Below are positions 7,790-16,947 of a stretch of 64,000 bases of DNA, piece by piece. This DNA comes from Pontibacter sp. SGAir0037. Its GTDB lineage: Bacteria > Bacteroidota > Bacteroidia > Cytophagales > Hymenobacteraceae. Where the stretch lies: assembly GCF_005491705.1 (NCBI RefSeq), contig NZ_CP028092.1, forward strand, positions 4,960,001 to 5,024,000, written 5' to 3'. The notes beneath the pieces are model-generated. The model saw only the letters and a list, made by a program, of their open reading frames with translations, was not told where the DNA came from and made no database searches. Positions within the stretch are counted from its first letter, which is position 1. The number at the start of each line of letters is the position of its first letter. The translations under genes and the position numbers were made by a program.

Positions 7790-8517
7790 TTTACTTTTTT
7801 CAGCTTGATAATGTTTAGCTTATCCAAGGTCCAGATTACTGGCCAGGTTGGATCTATTTCCCACCATTTCACGCCAAAGTTCACGCGGTTTGGCAATTTA
7901 TGGTGGTTGTTCTGAAATAGTTCGCCACCTGTCAGAAAGTCGAAGAACAGCGAGTTCTTTGACTTATCGTTGTTGTCGAAGTTCTGATAGCCGTACTTAT
8001 GACCGCTCCAGTTGACAATAGCCCCGTGTACCGGCCCCATCAGGAAGTGGATAGGCAATAAGAGGAACATCCACCAATGGTTTGCAAAATGGATATAAAA
8101 GAGGACGTAAAGAACGCCCCAGCCAATGCGTGAGAACCAGGTATCGCCTAGCTTTTCTACAGCGTTCCAAACCGGATAGTCTCCTTCAAAGCGACGTTCA
8201 GGTTCTACTCTGTTTTTAAGTACATTATTATAGATTTCTTTTGTTTTCCACATCATGGTGAAGGCATTGTTGGAAAAATGGGGAGAATGTGGGTCCTGCT
8301 CTGTGTCAGAGAAGGCATGGTGCATACGGTGTAAAATAGCATAAGCACGCGGCGACAGGAATGATGATCCCTGGGCAACATAAGTTAATGCAAAAAAAGC
8401 TTTTTCCCAGAAAGGATTCATTGTAAACATTTTATGGGCTGCATAACGGTGCAGGTAAAATGTCTGAACGAAAAGCGAAAGGTACCAATGTACCACAAAG
8501 AAAATTAATATAGCCAT
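7780..8517 (-). CDS. acyl-CoA / fatty acid desaturase
   Basis: A 245-residue membrane-bound di-iron desaturase, probably making delta-9 unsaturated acyl chains. All three histidine boxes are present: HRYAAH (23-28), HRMHH (63-67) and NNHH near residue 205, with four hydrophobic segments around them. The protein is shorter than eukaryotic stearoyl-CoA desaturases and lacks a cytochrome b5 domain, as usual for bacteria. It is a single-gene unit with its own terminator. Confidence 0.93.
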   Translation of the reverse strand: MAILIFFVVHWYLSLFVQTFYLHRYAAHKMFTMNPFWEKAFFALTYVAQGSSFLSPRAYAILHRMHHAFSDTEQDPHSPHFSNNAFTMMWKTKEIYNNVLKNRVEPERRFEGDYPVWNAVEKLGDTWFSRIGWGVLYVLFYIHFANHWWMFLLLPIHFLMGPVHGAIVNWSGHKYGYQNFDNNDKSKNSLFFDFLTGGELFQNNHHKLPNRVNFGVKWWEIDPTWPVIWTLDKLNIIKLKKVKAK

Positions 8518-8684
8518 CCAGATATGGTAAGGGGGTTTGGTAAAGTCTTCTGTGCTAACGAAGCATACTACTATAACTATGCCAGTCAGTATACAAAATT
8601 ACGACATGATTCCTTAGTAAAGTATATATGGGGCTATAAAAGTTCAGAAATATGACGAAAATCATTTTTTGAGCTAGTATAAAT

Positions 8685-9374
8685 CTAAAGCTGCTCAGTA
8701 TTTAAGTCTTTGAAAGGTAGCCAGATAGGAGAATGGGGAGGCTTCGCGCTTACAGTAACAGGTGTTTTAAGTGTCGGATGCTCAAACTGCAGGCTTCTGG
8801 CATGAAGCGCAATACTTTTATCCGGAAGGGGAGCCGCAGCCCCGTACTTTAAATCTCCGGCTATACTACAGTTCATAGAAGCCAGCTGCACCCTGATCTG
8901 GTGTGGCCGCCCTGTAACAGGGTTTACCTGAAGAAGATACTTCCCCGCCTGCTGGCTTATAAGTTGATAACTGAGTTCAGAACGTAAACCCTTGTTATTT
9001 TCTTTACTGTAAGCTTTGGTGATATTCTTACTGCTGTCTTTTACAAGCCAATGCACCAGCGTCTGCTGCTCGCGCGCTGGTTTGTTGTCGACTACCGCCC
9101 AATAGGTTTTTATGGTTTTCTTGCTTCTGAAGAGTTCATTTAATCTTGCCAGAGCCTTAGATGTTTTAGCAAGTAATACCACACCACTTACTGGCCTGTC
9201 CAGGCGATGCACAACGCCTACAAATACATTTCCGGGTTTATTGTATTTCTCTTTGATATAAGCCTTGGCTATGTCTGCCAAGGTCTCATCTCCGGTCTCA
9301 TCGCCGTGTACCAGTAATCCGGCAGGCTTGTTCACCACCAGCACATGGTTATCCTCAAAGAGAACATCGATCAT
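8685..9374 (-). CDS. RluA-family pseudouridine synthase
   Basis: A 229-residue enzyme that isomerises uridine in rRNA or tRNA. The catalytic motif HRLDRPVSG places the nucleophile at Asp59, and NPVTGRPHQIRVQLA is the family's second signature. There is no N-terminal S4 domain, which makes it a short RluA/RluC/TruC-like member whose target base cannot be deduced. Its start codon lies directly beside the left arm of a heptamer repeat element. Confidence 0.93.
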   Translation of the reverse strand: MIDVLFEDNHVLVVNKPAGLLVHGDETGDETLADIAKAYIKEKYNKPGNVFVGVVHRLDRPVSGVVLLAKTSKALARLNELFRSKKTIKTYWAVVDNKPAREQQTLVHWLVKDSSKNITKAYSKENNKGLRSELSYQLISQQAGKYLLQVNPVTGRPHQIRVQLASMNCSIAGDLKYGAAAPLPDKSIALHARSLQFEHPTLKTPVTVSAKPPHSPIWLPFKDLNTEQL

Positions 9375-9376
9375 CA

Positions 9377-9488
9377 GAATTAAAAAATTATGAATTAGAA
9401 ATTATTAATGAATAGTTAGTGAAAAAGGAATACTACAGATACCATTTCAGCTCTATTCATAATTCCTAATTCATCATTCATAATTAGA
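9377..9488. repeat. heptamer inverted-repeat element A
   Basis: The panB-rluA spacer is filled by two facing arms (9377-9415 and 9453-9488). Read on the minus strand the right arm is a chain of 7-base units: TAATTAT, GAATGAT, GAATTAG, GAATTAT. The left arm repeats the same word with more decay. The arms pair imperfectly around a 37-base unique centre. The right arm starts immediately after the panB stop codon. Confidence 0.75.
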
Positions 9489-10307
9489 TCAATAAGCTTC
9501 CTGCTCACTAGGAAAATCTTTGCTCTTAACGTCGTTTACATAGTTTTGCACGGCATCAGTCATGATCTGATTGAGCTCTGCATAGCGTCTCAGGAATCTT
9601 GGCTTAAATTCTTTTGTGATGCCTAGCATATCGTGCACAACCAATACCTGTCCATCCACATGAGGACCTGCTCCAATGCCTATGATAGGAATATGTAGAG
9701 CGGCCGCCACTTTTTTGGCAAGCTCGGATGGAATTTTTTCCAGTACGATGGCAAAGCAACCTAATTCCTGCAGCAACTGAGCGTCTTCGAGCAGCTTCTG
9801 AGCTTCGGCCTCTTCTTTAGCTCTTACAGTATAGGTGCCGAATTTATAAATAGATTGAGGGGTAAGCCCTAGGTGCCCCATTACAGGTACGCCTGCACTT
9901 AAAATACGTGTTACAGACTCCTTTATTTCAGCACCGCCTTCCAGCTTCACGCCATGGGCTCCAGATTCTTTCATGATGCGTATGGCGGAGCGTAAGGCTT
10001 CCGAGGAATTGCCCTGGTAAGATCCAAAAGGTAAGTCAACAACAACAAACGCGCGCTTTACGCCTCTTACAACAGAAGAAGCGTGGTAAATCATCTGGTC
10101 GAGTGTAATAGGCAGTGTTGTTTCATGCCCGGCCATTACATTGGAGGCAGAATCTCCGACTAATAACACATCAACACCAGCATTATCAAGTATCGTTGCC
10201 ATTGAGTAGTCGTAAGCGGTAAGCATGGAAATCTTCTCGCCCCGATCCTTCATGTTTTGCAACTGATGGGTAGTTACAATCTTTATATCGCGTTTGTGTA
10301 CCGACAT
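9489..10307 (-). CDS. panB: 3-methyl-2-oxobutanoate hydroxymethyltransferase
   Basis: A 272-residue TIM-barrel enzyme that adds a hydroxymethyl group from methylene-THF to alpha-ketoisovalerate, the first step of pantothenate synthesis. Motifs seen: MLTAYDYSMA, LVGDSASNVMAGH (metal-binding Asp), VKLEGG, GHLGLTPQS and GIGAGPHVDGQVLV. Later steps to coenzyme A are represented by coaBC at 40.4 kb. It lies between the LptD-like gene and rluA; the spacer on the downstream side is a heptamer repeat element. Confidence 0.97.
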   Translation of the reverse strand: MSVHKRDIKIVTTHQLQNMKDRGEKISMLTAYDYSMATILDNAGVDVLLVGDSASNVMAGHETTLPITLDQMIYHASSVVRGVKRAFVVVDLPFGSYQGNSSEALRSAIRIMKESGAHGVKLEGGAEIKESVTRILSAGVPVMGHLGLTPQSIYKFGTYTVRAKEEAEAQKLLEDAQLLQELGCFAIVLEKIPSELAKKVAAALHIPIIGIGAGPHVDGQVLVVHDMLGITKEFKPRFLRRYAELNQIMTDAVQNYVNDVKSKDFPSEQEAY

Positions 10308-10380
10308 CCTTAAAAGTTGTTTAATGAGCCGTAAAGCTCCAAAATATTATACTTACATCAAAGTATGATGGAGCACAGTT

Positions 10381-13107
10381 TTACCTGTAGCTGATGCCCT
10401 GCCTGTTTCTGGTTAGCTTCAGGTCTTGCAGAATAGAAGATCTGGCGTTAATGGTCAGGTTATAACCTCTGGCATACCCAAACGGTATCCAGCTGATATT
10501 CATGTCCCAGCAGTGCAGATCACGATGGATGCTTACATTCGCATAGGCAATGTTGTTATCTGTAAAGTTATAAGTACCAGAGCCGCTTATTTTCCACTTG
10601 TCTGTCATATTCAGAGAACCCTGTATGCCCAGTGTTTTTGTAATTGTAAACTCTGTACTTGTGTTCGATTTCTGATACCAGAAGGTGAAGTCACTGCTAA
10701 GCGTCCATGGAATTTTAAAATCTATATAGGCAGGCATGTTGCCCATTTCCGGCTCCAGCGCTGGCAGGTTTTGAGGAGGTGCAGTGGTAGAGCCCTGGGC
10801 CGCAGGGTTAAAGCTAGCCTGAACAGCCAGATTTGCTCTTGTCATGCGCGGCAGCTTAAATCCGGCACCTTGCCAGGTATAGCGGTCAACAGTGCGTGTT
10901 TGTGTATCGCCATTCTCTAGTGTAGTTGTTACTGTCTGGTAAGGATCAAAGACCGAGGTGGCATTCAGGTTGAACATCTTGAACAGCTTTGTGTTCATGC
11001 TAACATTGATAACACTTAATTTGAAAGAGTCCGCAGCAAGATTGTAGGCTCCTCCAATACTCAGGTTATCAATTAAGCTGACTTTCTCAAATTTTGCTGC
11101 GGCTGTATCACTCTTCGCCTTTACCTTCATTTCAACTTGATTGGTAATGTTAAAGTTCATAGCACTTTGTAAACCTCCACCAGGTGCGTTGGCATAGCGG
11201 GGTAATCTGGCGTAGAGGGCTTCTCCCGTTATCTGGTCCCTGCTTACCTGTAAAGTCTGGTAATAATTAAAAGAAGGGTTGCTATAGTCAGGACTATAGC
11301 TGTAGGAAATACTAGGGCGCATTACGTGGCGAATAGCTTCTACCCGCTTACCCCGTATTTGTACGGTTCCATATACGTTGGTGCTGAGCGATGCGCCTGC
11401 ACTATACTGGTAGATACGCCCAAATCCGGCTGTGTCTATAGCTACAACCCCCGGCTGCGATGATATATAATTAGGAGAACTGGTATAAGTATATCTTCTG
11501 TCTACCCAGGTTTCGCTGTAGCTAACGCTCGGGTTAAGGTTAAAGAAGCGGAATACTTTATAGTTACCCAGACCAATGCTAAAGTTATGATTTGCCTGGC
11601 GCCTGCCGGCATTCCAGAGGCGGCCAAGGTTATTAAAATTAAAATCTACTGTATCTACCTGAGTAGGCCCGCCCGCTACTCCTACTTGTGTAATATTGCT
11701 CCCGTTAACGGGTATAGCAGATATGGTGCCCGGTATGCTCTGTATCTGGTTAGAAATACTATTGTTGAAGTTTACACTATAGCCGAAAGTAAAGTTCTCA
11801 TACCACTTACCTGTTGGGGTGTTTTTGGTGAAGATCTCGTACAAGCTCATTTGCGTCATAGCAAAGTTCATGTCCGGCAGTACAAGGTTCATGTTGCTGG
11901 CGCCGTTGGTCTGGCTATGCCTTAAGGTAACACCATAACTAAACGGAGAGTTAGGAATGGTTTTCTGATAAGAAATGGATGAACTGATATTAGCAGACAA
12001 ATACTGGGATGTACTTACCACGTTCAGGCGGGTGTATAGCGGGCTGGAAAAGTTAACATTCGCTGTAAATCGCCCACGGCCCGGCTTAACAACAGGAGAA
12101 TGGCTCCAGGTTAACATAAAGGACCTGGTTGATGGCGGCAATGCATAGTCACTTAACCTCGAACCTTCCACATCAGCTTCATCGTTCTTAAAATAATCAT
12201 AAGAGAAGTTGAAGTTACCCTGATAGGAATAGCGTTTAAAGTAAGCATTATTTACACTTACCTGGTAGCCGCCTAAGGAGTATATACTACCCGTGACACT
12301 TGTGCCGATATAGTCGTTCAGCGCTAAATAGAAACCGCCATTGCTGAGGCTGAAACCGCGTGCCCTGGTTTCGCCATAGGTAGGCACAATAATACCCGAC
12401 GATCTTTTGTCTTTTGGAGTAGGGAAGAGCCCGAACAGAAAGCCTACAGGAAGCGGAATGTCGGCAAAAACCAGGTTAAAAGGCCCCGACATTACTTTCT
12501 CGTTGGGTATGGCTTTTATCTTGGTTGCATTAATGTAAAAGTGGGGGTGCTCCAGGTTACAGGTGGTATACTTGGCATGAAAAACAGAAAACTCGTTGTT
12601 TTCATTTCTTTTTACCACCTCACCATGTATATATCCTTCCCCTTGCTGCGTTACTACTTGCGAGATGAGGCCTTTTCTCGTTTTGTAGTTGTACACAATT
12701 CGTTTCGCCTCATAATTTTGCCCGCCATCAGCAAAAACAGGCTGTCCTGTCTGGCGGCCGGTAGTATCGGCCAGGGTGGCGGCAGTAAGGGTGGTAGAGT
12801 CGTAATTTATGCCAATATAGGCAGCCTTTAACGACATTGTTCCGTAATCTACCGTCGCATTGCCATATAAATGCACTACCTTGCGGTCTACCTCAAATAA
12901 AATAGAGTCGCGGGCAGAGTATTTTATGGTTGTAGCGATATCGCCGGGAGGAGGAGCAATCTCTACAGTATCCTGTAAGGCTGTAGAGAGCGTGTCCTGT
13001 GGAGTAGTACGAACAGTATCAGGAGTCGACTGCGCATTACGCGGCCTCGTTTGTCCTGATACAGACAATGATGAAAGTATGCAGAACTGCAGTAGCAGTA
13101 AAAACAT
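10381..13107 (-). CDS. LptD/OstA-like LPS-assembly outer membrane protein
   Basis: A 908-residue outer membrane protein of the LptD group. After a signal peptide (cut near VSGQ) comes an OstA/LptA-like jellyroll at residues about 50-160 (VVHLYGNATVDYG, KAAYIG), the family pattern TTCNLEHPHFYI near residue 195 and then a large beta-barrel rich in alternating aromatic strands up to the C-terminus. It should place LPS in the outer leaflet. The open frame reaches back to a TTG at 13164, but a promoter box lies over that position, so I use the ATG at 13107; a TTG at 13122 giving a more basic n-region is also possible. A second OstA-like protein is at 37.4 kb. Confidence 0.88.
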   Translation of the reverse strand: MFLLLLQFCILSSLSVSGQTRPRNAQSTPDTVRTTPQDTLSTALQDTVEIAPPPGDIATTIKYSARDSILFEVDRKVVHLYGNATVDYGTMSLKAAYIGINYDSTTLTAATLADTTGRQTGQPVFADGGQNYEAKRIVYNYKTRKGLISQVVTQQGEGYIHGEVVKRNENNEFSVFHAKYTTCNLEHPHFYINATKIKAIPNEKVMSGPFNLVFADIPLPVGFLFGLFPTPKDKRSSGIIVPTYGETRARGFSLSNGGFYLALNDYIGTSVTGSIYSLGGYQVSVNNAYFKRYSYQGNFNFSYDYFKNDEADVEGSRLSDYALPPSTRSFMLTWSHSPVVKPGRGRFTANVNFSSPLYTRLNVVSTSQYLSANISSSISYQKTIPNSPFSYGVTLRHSQTNGASNMNLVLPDMNFAMTQMSLYEIFTKNTPTGKWYENFTFGYSVNFNNSISNQIQSIPGTISAIPVNGSNITQVGVAGGPTQVDTVDFNFNNLGRLWNAGRRQANHNFSIGLGNYKVFRFFNLNPSVSYSETWVDRRYTYTSSPNYISSQPGVVAIDTAGFGRIYQYSAGASLSTNVYGTVQIRGKRVEAIRHVMRPSISYSYSPDYSNPSFNYYQTLQVSRDQITGEALYARLPRYANAPGGGLQSAMNFNITNQVEMKVKAKSDTAAAKFEKVSLIDNLSIGGAYNLAADSFKLSVINVSMNTKLFKMFNLNATSVFDPYQTVTTTLENGDTQTRTVDRYTWQGAGFKLPRMTRANLAVQASFNPAAQGSTTAPPQNLPALEPEMGNMPAYIDFKIPWTLSSDFTFWYQKSNTSTEFTITKTLGIQGSLNMTDKWKISGSGTYNFTDNNIAYANVSIHRDLHCWDMNISWIPFGYARGYNLTINARSSILQDLKLTRNRQGISYR

Positions 13108-13161
13108 GAAAATGTGACGCAACTTCTTCAGAACTTCTCTAAAGTTTTTATTTAATTTGTA

Positions 13162-13169
13162 CAAAGTTA
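13162..13169 (-). promoter_or_regulatory. -7 promoter box for the LptD-like gene
   Basis: TAACTTTG on the minus strand, exact match to TAnnTTTG, with TTAG/TTTA in the -33 region. Transcription would begin near 13155, which rules out the upstream TTG as start codon and supports 13107 or 13122. Confidence 0.5.
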
Positions 13170-13198
13170 TTGTTTTAGCTTTTAAACTAACGCACGTT

Positions 13199-13984
13199 GT
13201 GAGAAATATTGTTATAGTTTCGTTTTTAGCTCTGATTTTCTTATTGTGCTCATCTAACAGATTAGAGTATTTCCGTAAGCCTTACAAACTAAGAACCGTG
13301 GTAATTGATGCTGGCCATGGTGGTAAGGACACAGGTTGTAACGGAAAATTTTCAAAAGAGGCTGATGTTGCCTTAAAGCTGGCGCTGCAGGTGGGAGAAT
13401 TGATTGAAAAGAATCAGCCGGATGTAAAAGTAGTATATACCCGGAAAGATAATACGTTTGTGGAGCTGATCGACCGGGCAGGTATTGCCAATAAACATAA
13501 TGCCGATCTTTTTATCTCTATTCACCTGAACTCCGGGCCTGCTACGGCACATGGTACCGAAACCTATACCATGGGTATGCAAAAGGCGGAAGGAAACCTG
13601 CAGGTGGCAAAACGCGAAAACTCTGTTATTTTTCAGGAAGACAATTATAAAGAGAATTATGGTGGCTATAACCCTAACTCTCCGCAGAGCCATATTCTGT
13701 TGGCATTACACCAAAGTGCCTATATCGATAACAGCCTTCGCTTTGCCCAAAAAGTAGAAAACGAGTTCAAAGCCCGTGTTGGAAGAAACAGCAGAGGTGT
13801 AAAACAGGATGTATTCCTTGTATTATGGAAATCCTATATGCCTAGTGTTCTGATTGAAGCCGGCTTCCTGACAAATCCTGCAGAGGAAAAATTTCTTAAC
13901 GATAAAACCGGGCAATCGTATATGGCTTCAGGTATATATCGCGCTTTTAAAGAGTATAAGCAAGAGCTCGAGGCCATGAACTAA
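13199..13984 (+). CDS. N-acetylmuramoyl-L-alanine amidase (AmiC type)
   Basis: A 261-residue zinc amidase that cuts the bond between muramic acid and the stem peptide. Amidase_3 motifs: VIDAGHGGKDTG (zinc His), the KEAD glutamate, SIHLNSG (zinc His) and the catalytic LIEAGFLTN glutamate. The N-terminus is one hydrophobic segment (signal or anchor). I choose the GTG at 13199; a TTG at 13157 would add 14 residues. It diverges from the LptD-like gene and is followed after 24 bases by the MCE gene, a pairing that links wall and envelope-lipid maintenance. Confidence 0.92.
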   Translation: MRNIVIVSFLALIFLLCSSNRLEYFRKPYKLRTVVIDAGHGGKDTGCNGKFSKEADVALKLALQVGELIEKNQPDVKVVYTRKDNTFVELIDRAGIANKHNADLFISIHLNSGPATAHGTETYTMGMQKAEGNLQVAKRENSVIFQEDNYKENYGGYNPNSPQSHILLALHQSAYIDNSLRFAQKVENEFKARVGRNSRGVKQDVFLVLWKSYMPSVLIEAGFLTNPAEEKFLNDKTGQSYMASGIYRAFKEYKQELEAMN

Positions 13985-14008
13985 TTCAATAAGGCAAACA
14001 CCCCCTAC

Positions 14009-15046
14009 GTGAAAATTACTAAAGAAATTAAAGTAGCGCTGCTTGGTATAGTAGCGCTGGTGCTTTTATACTTCGGCTTCATGTTCCTGAAGGGAGCGGA
14101 GATTTTTTCGGGAACTAAAAAGTTTTATGTTATCTACAGCAATGCTGACGGACTTACGGCATCAAACCCTGTCATATTAAATGGGGTGCACGTTGGCACG
14201 GTACAAGCTGTAAAGCTGCTTACCGATAAGGGAAACCAGATAGAGGTGCAAATTGAAGTGCAAAACGATCTGCAGATAGGCGACTCTACTGTAGCAAGTC
14301 TTGCCAATTCTGATCTTTTGGGTAGCAAGGCTATTATCCTGTACATGGGCAATAACACCAGGCAGTATAATGGAGGTGAGCAGCTGATCGCCTATGTGGA
14401 GAAAAGCATTACAGATATGCTGACATCTAAAGCGATGCCGGTGCTCGGCACGGTTGATTCGACCCTGGTGCGTGTCAACAAGCTGCTGGATAGCGAAGCT
14501 AAAGATAACATTCAGCAAATTTTAGCTAACTCTGCTGCAACTACTGAAGCTCTGAACATGATGCTGCGCCAGAACCAGCGTAACATCAACGATATTACTT
14601 CCAACATAAGCGCATTAACGGCTTCATTGCGGCAGACAGAGCGGCAAATTAACCGTTTAGCCATGAATATGGCTGAAATTACCGATACACTAAAGCAGGT
14701 AGAAATCAATAAGCTGGTGAATAATGCCAACGATGCGGTTTCGGAATTAGAAAGCGCAGTGGCAAAGCTTAACTCGAATGAGGGCTCTATGGGCAAGCTG
14801 ATGAACGACAATGCCGTTTACGATAACTTAAACCGATCTACCGAAGCTCTTAATTTACTGCTGCGTGATATTCAGGTAAACCCGAAACGCTATGTACACT
14901 TCTCTGTGTTCGGCCGCCGTGATAAGTATAAAGTGGATGCTACCGGTAGAGTTATCACAGTAGAGGAAATAAAAGAGATGCAGGACCAGAACCCACAGGA
15001 TTTTCAGCCTGCTGTGCCGGATTCTTCTCAAAGAAGGGCCAACTAA
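14009..15046 (+). CDS. MCE/MlaD-domain lipid-transport protein
   Basis: A 345-residue protein with one N-terminal membrane helix (residues 9-28), an MCE domain at about 38-115 (GLTASNPVILNGVHVGTV is diagnostic) and a long helical C-terminal half with coiled-coil character. MlaD-type proteins form hexameric rings and shuttle phospholipids between membranes. The start codon is GTG. No mlaE/mlaF (permease, ATPase) gene is adjacent. A hairpin terminator follows. Confidence 0.93.
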   Translation: MKITKEIKVALLGIVALVLLYFGFMFLKGAEIFSGTKKFYVIYSNADGLTASNPVILNGVHVGTVQAVKLLTDKGNQIEVQIEVQNDLQIGDSTVASLANSDLLGSKAIILYMGNNTRQYNGGEQLIAYVEKSITDMLTSKAMPVLGTVDSTLVRVNKLLDSEAKDNIQQILANSAATTEALNMMLRQNQRNINDITSNISALTASLRQTERQINRLAMNMAEITDTLKQVEINKLVNNANDAVSELESAVAKLNSNEGSMGKLMNDNAVYDNLNRSTEALNLLLRDIQVNPKRYVHFSVFGRRDKYKVDATGRVITVEEIKEMQDQNPQDFQPAVPDSSQRRAN

Positions 15047-15072
15047 AGTATCAGAAAACAGGTATATTAGGG

Positions 15073-15098
15073 AAATCCGCTTTTTAAGCGGATTTTTC
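15073..15098 (+). terminator. terminator after the amidase-MCE operon
   Basis: A 10-bp perfect stem (15073-15082 with 15086-15095) with a TTT loop and a downstream T-run. Confidence 0.85.
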
Positions 15099-15135
15099 GT
15101 TACGATACTTTTCTAACTACTCTAATCAGCCCTGC

Positions 15136-16764
15136 ATGGATATTGAATTTAATAAAAACGAAGATTCTCTAAAGCAGCTAACCTACCAGCTGAAAGCTAA
15201 ACTTAAAAAAGTATACCTGGGTGGCGGCGAAAAACGCATCGAAAAAGAACATAGCCGTGGAAAGCTGACGGCCCGGGAGCGCATTGCTTACCTGCTCGAT
15301 GAGCATTCCGAGTTTCTGGAAATAGGAGCTTTTGCAGGAGAGGGCATGTACCAGGATGTGGGCGGCTGCCCGAGCGGAGGTGTTGTAACAGGCGTTGGCT
15401 ACATTAAAGGCAGACAATGTGTGGTAGTGGCTAACGATGCTACTGTAAAAGCAGGAGCCTGGTTTCCCATAACAGCCAAAAAAAACCTCCGTGCTCAGGA
15501 AATCGCTATCGAAAACAAACTGCCTATTGTATACCTGGTAGATAGTGCTGGCGTTTTTCTACCCATGCAGGACGAGATTTTCCCGGACAAGGAACACTTC
15601 GGACGCATGTTCAGAAACAACGCCGTAATGAGCGCTATGGGTATTGTGCAGATTGCAGCCATTATGGGGAGTTGTGTGGCAGGAGGGGCTTATTTACCGA
15701 TTATGAGCGACGAAGCTTTAATTGTAGAGGGTACAGGATCGGTGTTTTTGGCTGGTTCTTACTTGGTAAAGTCGGCTATAGGCGAAACCATTGATAATGA
15801 AACGCTGGGAGGGGCAAGTACTCATTCCGAGATATCCGGTGTAACTGATTACAAATGCAAAGACGACAAAGAGTGCCTAGATCATATTCGGAACATCTTT
15901 GATAAAATGGGCGATAATCCCAAAGCGGGGTTTAATCGTTCTGCGGCGTCGGTTCCCAAGCTTGCTCCGGAAGAGATCTATGGCCTGCTGCCTTCGGACA
16001 GGGTAAAGCCTTACGATATGATGGATATTATACTCCGGCTGGTGGATAATTCTGAGTTTGAGCCTTACAAAGACCTGTATGGGCAGTCGCTTCTATGCGG
16101 TTTGGCTCGCATAGATGGTTGGGCTGTAGGTATTGTAGCCAACCAGCGGAAGATTGTAAAGAGCAAGAAAGGCGAAATGCAGATGGGAGGCGTTATCTAT
16201 TCTGACTCGGCAGATAAGGCTGCACGCTTTATCATGAACTGCAACCAGAAAAAAATACCGCTTGTTTTCTTACAGGATGTGTCCGGTTTTATGGTGGGAA
16301 GCAAGGCAGAGCATGGTGGTATTATTAAGGACGGAGCTAAAATGGTGAATGCCATGGCAAATTCTGTAGTGCCTAAATTTACGATTATAGTGGGCAATAG
16401 CTATGGGGCCGGTAATTATGCCATGTGCGGTAAAGCCTATGATCCACGGCTGATATATGCCTGGCCAACAGCCCAGCTAGCGGTTATGAGTGGTGCCTCT
16501 GCTGCTAAAACCCTTCTCCAGATACAGGTATCGGCGCTAAAGGCAAAAGGAGAAGAAATTACCCCGGAAGCAGAGCAGGAACTGCTCGAGCGTATTACTG
16601 CCAAGTATAACGAAGAGCTCTCGCCTTACTATGCTGCAGCCCGATTATGGGTAGATGGCATCATCGATCCGCTGGAAACCCGAAAAGTGATTTCCATGGG
16701 TATAGAAGCCGCCAATCATGCGCCTGTCGAAAAGCCTTACAACGTAGGCGTTATTCAGACCTGA
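15136..16764 (+). CDS. acyl-CoA carboxylase beta (carboxyltransferase) subunit
   Basis: A 542-residue biotin-dependent carboxyltransferase with both crotonase-fold halves. The acyl-CoA-binding block (VDSAGVFLPMQDEIFPD, MSAMGIVQIAAIMGSC, GGAYLPIMSDE) is closest to methylcrotonyl-CoA carboxylase beta subunits, and the second half has GVIYSDSADKAARF and YGAGNYAMCG. It would act in leucine or propionate catabolism with a biotin carboxylase/BCCP partner, which is not in the window. Exact substrate is an inference. Its stop codon abuts heptamer element B. Confidence 0.92.
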   Translation: MDIEFNKNEDSLKQLTYQLKAKLKKVYLGGGEKRIEKEHSRGKLTARERIAYLLDEHSEFLEIGAFAGEGMYQDVGGCPSGGVVTGVGYIKGRQCVVVANDATVKAGAWFPITAKKNLRAQEIAIENKLPIVYLVDSAGVFLPMQDEIFPDKEHFGRMFRNNAVMSAMGIVQIAAIMGSCVAGGAYLPIMSDEALIVEGTGSVFLAGSYLVKSAIGETIDNETLGGASTHSEISGVTDYKCKDDKECLDHIRNIFDKMGDNPKAGFNRSAASVPKLAPEEIYGLLPSDRVKPYDMMDIILRLVDNSEFEPYKDLYGQSLLCGLARIDGWAVGIVANQRKIVKSKKGEMQMGGVIYSDSADKAARFIMNCNQKKIPLVFLQDVSGFMVGSKAEHGGIIKDGAKMVNAMANSVVPKFTIIVGNSYGAGNYAMCGKAYDPRLIYAWPTAQLAVMSGASAAKTLLQIQVSALKAKGEEITPEAEQELLERITAKYNEELSPYYAAARLWVDGIIDPLETRKVISMGIEAANHAPVEKPYNVGVIQT

Positions 16765-16942
16765 GTTATAAATTGTGAATTAGAAATTAAAAATCAGAAA
16801 AGGGTGTTAAAGGTTAGAAGTATCAGCTGTGGTGCAGAAAGCATCTTTTAAGCTGGTTAGAAAGAAGTTGGTGCCCGGCTTAATTGTTTATAGCTGAAGT
16901 ATTCTGATTTTTAATTTCTAATTTTGCATTTCTAATTAAAAC
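16765..16942. repeat. heptamer inverted-repeat element B
   Basis: Left arm 16765-16799 splits into 7-base units GTTATAA, ATTGTGA, ATTAGAA, ATTAAAA, ATCAGAA. The right arm (16902-16942) read on the minus strand gives ATTAGAA, ATGCAAA, ATTAGAA, ATTAAAA, ATCAGAA. The inner 22 bases (16778-16799 with 16902-16923) pair perfectly. About 100 unique bases lie between. The left arm begins at the carboxylase stop codon and the right arm ends five bases before the next start codon. Confidence 0.8.
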
Positions 16943-16947
16943 TGAGC

